Shown here piece by piece: positions 40,111 through 45,831 of a stretch of DNA of 45,831 nucleotides (position 1 is its first letter; every line of letters begins with the position of its first letter). The notes under the pieces are model-generated. The model was not told the origin of the DNA. It ran no database searches and saw nothing but the letters and a program-made list of their open reading frames with translations. Location: the NCBI RefSeq assembly GCF_000208925.1, contig NW_001914989.1, positions 1 through 45,831 of the forward strand. The letters are read 5' to 3'. The translations under genes were made by a program, and so were the position numbers. Origin of the DNA: Entamoeba histolytica HM-1:IMSS (lineage: Eukaryota; Evosea; Mastigamoebida; Endamoebidae).

Positions 40111-40692
40111 CGGATATATTGAGTAATATGAATTTTTCCTTTTATTGTGTGTATGGTCTTTATGTTGTATTTGTATACTTCTTGGGTTATTTTTTATTCT
40201 TTGATAGTAAATGAAAGGATAAATAAAAAAGTCTAAGTTATATGCTGTGATTCTTTGAATTGTGTTTTGGTCTTCAAGTATTATGAAATTTGAATAACCT
40301 TCATAACAATCACTGCTCTTTTCAAAATGAAGATGTAATTCATCTGACCCTTTAGTTTTAGCAACTGCAAACGCCTCATTAAATTTAAAGAGTATATCTG
40401 TGTCAGGATTAGAATTATTACTAAATGCCTTAATAAATCCTTTTATTATCTTTCCCTTTGATTTAATTTGGAGAGTCTTTTTATTCTTTTCTTTACAAAA
40501 TAGTACTGACTTGTCATTATGAATAATTCCACCATAAACACTGTTGCTATCTTTTATGTGGATGAAAACAGCAAGAGAATTGTTTTTATTAAAGTTGTTG
40601 ACAGAAGAATCATTAAATTTTAAAATGTCATTTTTATGATTGTCTAATTCATACTGATAAAATACATCTCCTAGTTTATGTGAATTTTTCAT
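40057..40692 (-). CDS. TLDc-like protein, probably damaged at both ends
   Basis: 211 residues if started at ATG 40692. Middle part: LKFNDSSVNNFNKNNSLAV, IHIKDSNSVYGGIIHN, NEAFAVAKTKGSDELHLHFE, YSNFIILEDQ, the order of a TLDc-like domain. Upstream of this ATG the same frame stays open to a TAA at 40855-40857 and encodes an acidic linker with DIFD twice. That suggests the real N-terminus was longer and was lost or is spliced on; no GTTTGT donor was found. The C-terminal 45 residues (NNPRSIQIQHKDHTHNKRKN) look unlike the family and overlap an LRR-like frame. May be a pseudogene. Confidence 0.45.
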   Translation of the reverse strand: MKNSHKLGDVFYQYELDNHKNDILKFNDSSVNNFNKNNSLAVFIHIKDSNSVYGGIIHNDKSVLFCKEKNKKTLQIKSKGKIIKGFIKAFSNNSNPDTDILFKFNEAFAVAKTKGSDELHLHFEKSSDCYEGYSNFIILEDQNTIQRITAYNLDFFIYPFIYYQRIKNNPRSIQIQHKDHTHNKRKNSYYSIYPRLVGNENRYYCHSFTLF

Positions 40693-40857
40693 TGTGTTTT
40701 CATCAAAAATATCTTTTACTACTTCATCATCTCCTTTTGTTGATTCATCAACATCTTCTTCATCAACATTTTCTTTTCTATTATCTAATCCATCGAAAAT
40801 ATCTTTGCCATCATCTTTTGTTGACAGTTCATTCTTTTCTTTTGGAGTTTTCTTTTA

Positions 40858-41312
40858 AGTTAAAAGAATTAAAGTTGATGTATGATAAAAGAATATGTGA
40901 GGGATATGTTATAGCAGGTTATTCATTCGTTTCAGTTTTGTTCAAATTTATTTCTGAAAATTAGTTAATAAATTAAATGTACTAGAGTTGCAAATATAAA
41001 TAAAATACATGAATTGACAATAATTTAATAAACAATAAAACAGTACAAGTTAAAACATTAATAATGTAAAATGATTAAGTAGTGAATGAGAATAGAGTAT
41101 TTAGTCATTGACATGCCTGTATGTATAAAGGATTTCAGTTAATGAAATAAAGAATTGTAGTTATAATATTGAGATATATAATATGAAATGAAATTAAACC
41201 AGACAATAAAGTTAAATATTATGATGTTTTTAAAATATTTTATCAGGTAAAAAAAAGGAACATGAAATGTAATAATTAAGACAAATGAATTTTAAAAATA
41301 TAATTCAGTTCA
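40858..41312. other. AT-rich intergenic with a short coding-like string
   Basis: On the plus strand, about 40857-40964 reads as a coding-like end (MYDKRICEGYVIAGYSFVSV) before a stop; I cannot assign it. The rest is plain AT-rich DNA downstream of the CH-domain gene. Confidence 0.35.
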
Positions 41313-44153
41313 TTATTTATTAGATAACCTTGCTCGTCTTTCTGCTCTCTCTTTTTCTCTTTGAGCCTCTCGTTCTTCTCTTCTTTTTCTTCGTTCTTCA
41401 GATGATTCTTGTTTTGTTTCAGTTGTAGTATTTTCGCTTTTACTTTCTCCATTACTTTCAGCAGCTCTTTTTGCTCTTCGTTCCTCCCTTGCTTTTCGTT
41501 CTTCTTCTCTCTTTCTTCTACGTTCTTCAAGTGAATCTGCAACAACATCTCCTGTTTTTTCTTCGTTTGGAGATTTATCTGTTTTGACTTCTTCTCTAGG
41601 TTCTTCAGTTTTTCTTCTTCTTGAAGATGTTTCACTATGTCTATGTCGTTTAGCACGTTCTTCTTCTTCTTTGACAACATCATCCATTGTTGGTTCACTA
41701 ACTTCAATTCCAGCTTCTTTCAGTTGTTTAGCTTCTTCTCTTTTCCTCTTTAATCGTTCCATTCTTTTTTTATCCGTCATTTCTTTTTCTTCAACTTCTT
41801 TTTGTTTGGCAATAAGTTGTTCTTTCTGTTGTTTTAAAGCTGCCATTCTTTCTTCAAATTGAGCAGCAGTCTCTTCTTCTTTTTTACCTCTTTCTTCAAT
41901 TTCTTTTAATCGTTCTTCATTCTCTTTCTTTCTATCTTCTAAATCTTTTTTCTGTCTTTCATATTCTTTTTGTTGTTCAGCTAATTTTATTAACTCTTCT
42001 TTAGCTTTCTTTGCTTCACTTCTCTTTTTCTTTCGTTCTTTCTCTAATTTCTTTTTCTCATCTTCTTTTGATTTTTTATCGTTTTTGAGTTTTTGAATTT
42101 CTATAAATTCTTGATGTTCAAGTTTCATTTGTATTTCTTCATTCATTTGATCTAATTTCTCTTGTTCATCTTGTAATTCTGAATCTGCATCTACATTAGC
42201 ATTTTCTGCATCAATTAATTTTTCATTTAATTCATCTTGTTTTGTAAGAAGATTATCTGCACGATTTTCAGTACTTTCTCTTTCCATTGTAATCGTTTTG
42301 ATATCTGCTTGTACAACTTTTTTCTCGTTTTCAAGTTTTTGTGTTTCACTTCTTAATTTTTCTTTTTTAGCAAGATTCTTTTTATGAAGAGTTTTTTGTT
42401 GTTCAAGTAGTTTGAATTGTTTTTCAATATTCATCATCATTTTCTTTTCTTTCTTTTTATTTTCTAAATTAGTACTTTCAATATCAGTTAATGTGTCAGT
42501 TTTAGTTATAATTTCATCTTTTTGTGTTTGTACAGTTTTCATTAACTCATCATTCATTGTTTCAAACATTTCAATCTTTGCATTCATTTCATTAACAGTT
42601 TGTTTTTCTCGTTCAATTCTTTCTTGTTTTCTTTCTTGTTCAGCAAGTAATCTTTTAGTAGTAGCATCTAATTCTTTCTTTGTTTCTTCATTATCAATTT
42701 CTGCTTGTAATGTTTTTTGTTGCATAGCAACTAAATCTGATTTAGCTGTATTCACATCTTCTTTAGTCTTATTTAATTCCTCTTTAATTTGAATATTTTC
42801 TTGATTAACATTTTGTGTTAATTCAGCAACTTGAGTATTGTCTAAACTAGCAATTGAATCAATTGACTCAGCTTCTTTCTTTTTTTGTTCAATTAAATTT
42901 CTTAATACTTCTTCTTGTCTAGAAAGTTCTTCTTCTTGTTTTTGTTGTTCAATTTCTGCTTTTTTAGTTTCTCTTTGTGCTTGTATAAGATTTTTCGATG
43001 CTTCCTTTTCATCTTTAGAATCTTGTACTTTAGACAAAAGAATTAAATCATCTACCTTTGCTTTGAGTGCTTTCTTTTCTTCAATCTCTGCTTGTGCTTC
43101 AGCTAATTTTTGTTCTTCTTCATCTAATTTTTGATGAATCTCATCTGCCTTTTTTTGTTTCTCTTTTTTAATAACTTCTTCTTTCAATTGATCAACTTCT
43201 TTCATTTTTTCTACTTTTGTCTTTTTTTCTTCTTCTTCTTTCTTTCTTTTCTCTTCTGCTTCTCTTTCTTCTTGAAGCTTTTGTTCTTTTTCTTCATTTT
43301 TTTTACGAATTTCTTCTTCGTCTTGATATTCTTCATTAGAAATCTCTTTTTTTGGGGCATTCACTGTTTGATATAAATTAGTTACAAATCTAAAATTTTT
43401 TGTACTATCTCCACTTACTATTTCTTGAGGCTCAACAAATGAACCTGCATTTAAAAGATTTGCATTTTCAAGAACACTTGTAGCTCTAACAATCAAATTA
43501 GAACTATTTAATGCTTCTAATGAACAATTATTATTTAGGTGATGAAGTAAATAAAGATATGCTTCTGAATCTTTAATATCACTTCCGAAATTATTGATTC
43601 TTTTATCAACTCCTTCTTCCTCAAGTGCTTTATTAACCCAATTCAACAAAAATTCTTCCATAGAAACATCAACACCTTTCTCTTTCATAGATAATTTAAT
43701 ATCTTTTTCTTGGAATTTATCAAATAACATCCAAATAAATCCTAATACTAATGACGCTGTAGTTTTATTAGGAGTAGACAAATTACTTTCACTAATAGTA
43801 ACTCCTTTTGAAAGAATAATATTAGCGATTTTAATGACATTAGTGATATTAGCATTCTTAGAAATAAGTCCAGCCTTCCCATATTTAACATCAATATTAT
43901 ATTGGTTATAAAATTTATTAATTATATGTTTAACTATAACTCCATCACTCAATGCATAAAAAAAATCATTTCCTTCTTCTTTAATTGGCATATATTTATA
44001 TTCTTGTGTTATCTTTTTATCGGTTAATAATTCTTTATTTAACCACGAAACAAGCTGTACTTTTTCTCGGTCAATTTGTGAGTCAGCTTCAAGAATTAAT
44101 GGATCTTTTACTTCATATCTTTCAGGAAATGTTGCAGGGTAATCGCTATTCAT
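41313..44153 (-). CDS. Tandem calponin-homology, coiled-coil actin-binding protein
   Basis: 946 residues from ATG 44153, stop TAA. Residues about 30-150 form a first CH domain (VQLVSWLNKELL, ALSDGVIVKHIINKF, ASLVLGFIWMLF). Residues about 165-270 form a second (EEFLLNWVNKALEEE, INNFGSDIKDSEAYLYLLHHL), most like fimbrin/plastin CH pairs. Residues about 285-830 are uninterrupted Glu/Lys/Gln coiled coil. The C-terminus is rich in Arg/Glu (REEREAQREKERAERRARL). No EF-hands or spectrin repeats, so it is neither alpha-actinin nor a normal fimbrin. It probably links or bundles actin, perhaps as a long dimer. Overlapping frames on either strand are shadows. Confidence 0.85.
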   Translation of the reverse strand: MNSDYPATFPERYEVKDPLILEADSQIDREKVQLVSWLNKELLTDKKITQEYKYMPIKEEGNDFFYALSDGVIVKHIINKFYNQYNIDVKYGKAGLISKNANITNVIKIANIILSKGVTISESNLSTPNKTTASLVLGFIWMLFDKFQEKDIKLSMKEKGVDVSMEEFLLNWVNKALEEEGVDKRINNFGSDIKDSEAYLYLLHHLNNNCSLEALNSSNLIVRATSVLENANLLNAGSFVEPQEIVSGDSTKNFRFVTNLYQTVNAPKKEISNEEYQDEEEIRKKNEEKEQKLQEEREAEEKRKKEEEEKKTKVEKMKEVDQLKEEVIKKEKQKKADEIHQKLDEEEQKLAEAQAEIEEKKALKAKVDDLILLSKVQDSKDEKEASKNLIQAQRETKKAEIEQQKQEEELSRQEEVLRNLIEQKKKEAESIDSIASLDNTQVAELTQNVNQENIQIKEELNKTKEDVNTAKSDLVAMQQKTLQAEIDNEETKKELDATTKRLLAEQERKQERIEREKQTVNEMNAKIEMFETMNDELMKTVQTQKDEIITKTDTLTDIESTNLENKKKEKKMMMNIEKQFKLLEQQKTLHKKNLAKKEKLRSETQKLENEKKVVQADIKTITMERESTENRADNLLTKQDELNEKLIDAENANVDADSELQDEQEKLDQMNEEIQMKLEHQEFIEIQKLKNDKKSKEDEKKKLEKERKKKRSEAKKAKEELIKLAEQQKEYERQKKDLEDRKKENEERLKEIEERGKKEEETAAQFEERMAALKQQKEQLIAKQKEVEEKEMTDKKRMERLKRKREEAKQLKEAGIEVSEPTMDDVVKEEEERAKRHRHSETSSRRRKTEEPREEVKTDKSPNEEKTGDVVADSLEERRRKREEERKAREERRAKRAAESNGESKSENTTTETKQESSEERRKRREEREAQREKERAERRARLSNK

Positions 44154-44705
44154 CTGAAAATTTAGTTATTTTATTTCTTTTTTTCCTTTCTTTTTCCATT
44201 CCAAACTCTAGTTAAAAAAAGCTTTTATATTTTGGTATGTTTCCTGATTCTTTCCATTCTTTTGAGTATTATTGTTCTTAATTTCAAAATTATTTGAAAT
44301 TCACATTTATTTTTGTTCTTCTTTTGTGTTTTTTTTAGTTTTCCTCTCAGACAGTATTGGATATTCAATAATTAACCTTAAAAACAAAATAAAATAGTTT
44401 TTATGTTATTGTTTTATTCTTTTTTTATATTATACATCTTATCATCTTTTTTGGTTCTTCCTCCATTCTATATCTTTTTAATTCTTCTGCTATTATTATT
44501 CTTTTCCTTTCTTTTTATATCCTTTTTTTATATTTTCTTCTATTTCTAACTCCTCTTCTTTTATCATCTCTTTTCATCTTCTTTGTACTTTTATGTTTCT
44601 AGTTTATTCTTAGTTTTCTTTGAATTTAACCTCTCCTTTTTTAATTTAACTTCTATCTCTATAAACTATCCAAACACCATGTTATTATTTCTTTTTGTAG
44701 TCATT
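44154..44705. other. Intergenic upstream of the CH gene
   Basis: T-rich on the plus strand. Holds the promoter of the CH gene; no clear element. The plus-strand frame at 44583-44789 is chance. Confidence 0.4.
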
Positions 44706-45143
44706 TTAATTTATAGAAACTTGTCCTTTTGTCAACATTATATTTGTTATCTTCATATGGATGTTTCTTGCACTTCTAAAATTCGTTAATTTACAATTAA
44801 CTTCAATATTATCATCAAATGGTACAACAAGGAGGAAATTATCTGGTTTATTATCTCGATGTAACACTCAGTTTAAATGAAGATATGAAATTCCTTTTGC
44901 TCCATCTATCATAAATTTGATTCTTAATCTCTTTGGTATTTTTGTGACGTTTCTTTTATTCATTATATCTTGTATTGATTCTTATTCTTCATATTCTATT
45001 ATCATTACATATTTTATTAGGAATAAATACTGCTCCATAAAATTGAATGATATCTTCATCTCGAAATTTATCTAACGTCATCACTTCTTCTTCATTTGCT
45101 TCATTTTCTTAATTGCTACTTTATTTCCTCTAAATTCTCCTAT
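44706..45143 (-). pseudogene. TMK-type protein kinase domain, dead fragment
   Basis: Minus-strand reading gives kinase subdomains in order: IGEFRGNKVAIKKMK (ATP-binding Lys), a frameshift, DEDIIQFYGAVFIPNKIC, a frameshift, MNKRNVTKIPKRLRIKFMID, GAKGISYLH, then TGA where the family has Gly. Next comes LHRDNKPDNFLL (catalytic loop with Asn for Ile) and KLTNFRSARNI, where the metal-binding Asp-Phe-Gly is Asn-Phe-Arg. It ends with TKGQ at TAA 44706. Wording matches the tyrosine-kinase-like cytoplasmic domains of Entamoeba transmembrane kinases. The ectodomain and the last subdomains are missing. Confidence 0.8.
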
Positions 45144-45500
45144 TTATATTATCCTAAATTGACATTATTACGAAAATTAATAAGAAAACTCCTAATTGAG
45201 CAATAAGAAATAAGAGAGAGGAAATAAACAACTAGTTCATAAGAGACAAAACAAGAATGGCAAGATTTAATGAAAAAGACATAAAAGATGATAATGGAAT
45301 GATAAACAAAAAGATTAGAGAGAAAAGAAATAAAAGAACAAAAAAGAGGGGAATTGATAAGTAATGAAATAAAGTCAAAGTTTTGAAGATAATAAAAATA
45401 AGAAAGACATGAATGAAAGAGATATATGATAAAGAAAAGATAAAAAGAAAGAAAAAGAAGAAGTTCAATTAAGAGAATCAAGGAGTAAAGCGTGTTTTAG
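45144..45500. other. Gene-free, purine-rich intergenic
   Basis: Plus strand is A/G-rich, producing low-complexity hydrophobic minus frames (45149-45481) that I reject as genes. It lies 3' of the membrane-protein gene. Confidence 0.4.
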
Positions 45501-45831
45501 TTAAAAGGACAAAAGAAAAGGAGGGATTAGAACCAAAACAAATAAGAACATAAAAACCATAAGAAGAGTAAATCCAAATTTTTTACCAATAGCAACATTA
45601 GTGTTATTAAGTGATAATAACAAATGAATAATGATAAGAAAGAATAAACTTCCAATAGAAAATTCTAATACATTTGGAGAAAAAGTAGAAGATATTGACA
45701 TAACAGGTTTAATCAAGTAAATAAATACTAACCAAGGGAGTGATGATGAAACTAGTAACATAAATATTGATTGAGAATAACCTTGAATAATAGCTAAATT
45801 GCCACAATTCATTCTTCCAGCATTCCAAGCA
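45501..45831 (-). CDS. C-terminal part of a multispanning membrane protein, probable cation/Ca2+ exchanger
   Basis: The frame is open to the window edge, so the gene is partial at its 5' end (109 codons seen, final residues LLSF). Before the first internal Met it reads AWNAGR. Four hydrophobic helices are visible. The order G-N-L-A..QGYSQSIFML...PW, then a helix after NVLEFSIGSLFFL, then IGKKFGFTLLMVFMFLFVLV, is like the last helices of K+-dependent or plant-type Na+/Ca2+ exchangers of the CaCA superfamily, but the acidic Asp of that motif is not where expected. The family is tentative. Confidence 0.4.
   Translation of the reverse strand, partial: AWNAGRMNCGNLAIIQGYSQSIFMLLVSSSLPWLVFIYLIKPVMSISSTFSPNVLEFSIGSLFFLIIIHLLLSLNNTNVAIGKKFGFTLLMVFMFLFVLVLIPPFLLSF

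Noticed and set aside
1..45831. CRISPR array, phage, bacterial operon or ribosomal RNA genes
   Set aside because: No regularly spaced repeats, Shine-Dalgarno patterns or rRNA landmarks; everything recognisable is eukaryotic.

Overview
The window looks like nuclear DNA of an Entamoeba of the histolytica/dispar group. Evidence: extreme AT richness, compact mostly intron-less genes ending mainly in TAA, R4/R2-type LINE debris, a BspA-like leucine-rich repeat gene, a TMK-type kinase relic, a 2-Cys peroxiredoxin relic, and a signal-peptide/coiled-coil/saposin-B protein. The species cannot be fixed from sequence alone. One assembly gap (N run) lies at 10202-10301.

Layout. 1-8345 is retrotransposon territory. 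Two LINE 5' ends point away from each other and form a perfect inverted repeat of at least 620 bp. The right-hand element runs through ORF1 remnants and a decayed reverse transcriptase, and its endonuclease domain reappears about 1.8 kb further on. 8886-12780 holds two near-identical, overlapping versions of a locus for a GPI-anchor-like Ser/Thr/Glu-rich surface protein on either side of the gap. The longer version is frameshifted; the shorter has a 1,172-bp internal deletion that makes a new open frame. 13721-15885 holds broken peroxiredoxin and BspA-like genes.

16331-45831 is the gene-dense part. On it lie a RING-tipped HOPS/CORVET-like subunit, a ubiquitin-like/IPT-TIG protein, a decayed coiled-coil gene, a 921-residue secreted coiled-coil protein with a saposin-B tail, a small acidic coiled-coil protein and a multispanning membrane protein. 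They are followed by a REI1/ZNF622-type 60S factor, a Ras GTPase, a transposase-derived double-HTH protein, a TLDc protein, a decayed small GTPase, MYG1, Vps45, importin alpha and a small HTH protein. The window ends with a second TLDc-like gene, a tandem-CH coiled-coil protein, a dead TMK kinase fragment and the C-terminal end of a probable cation exchanger.

Together the intact genes serve membrane traffic (Vps45, RING Vps subunit, Ras), cytoskeleton (CH protein), nuclear import, ribosome maturation and nucleic-acid metabolism. Several relics share one kind of damage: conserved GGA glycine codons read TGA and TGG tryptophan codons read TTG, consistent with G-to-T change at the 5' G of GG. 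No complete undescribed system was found. The best leads are the Ubl-TIG fusion, the saposin-tipped coiled-coil protein, the chimeric surface ORF and the shared mutational signature.
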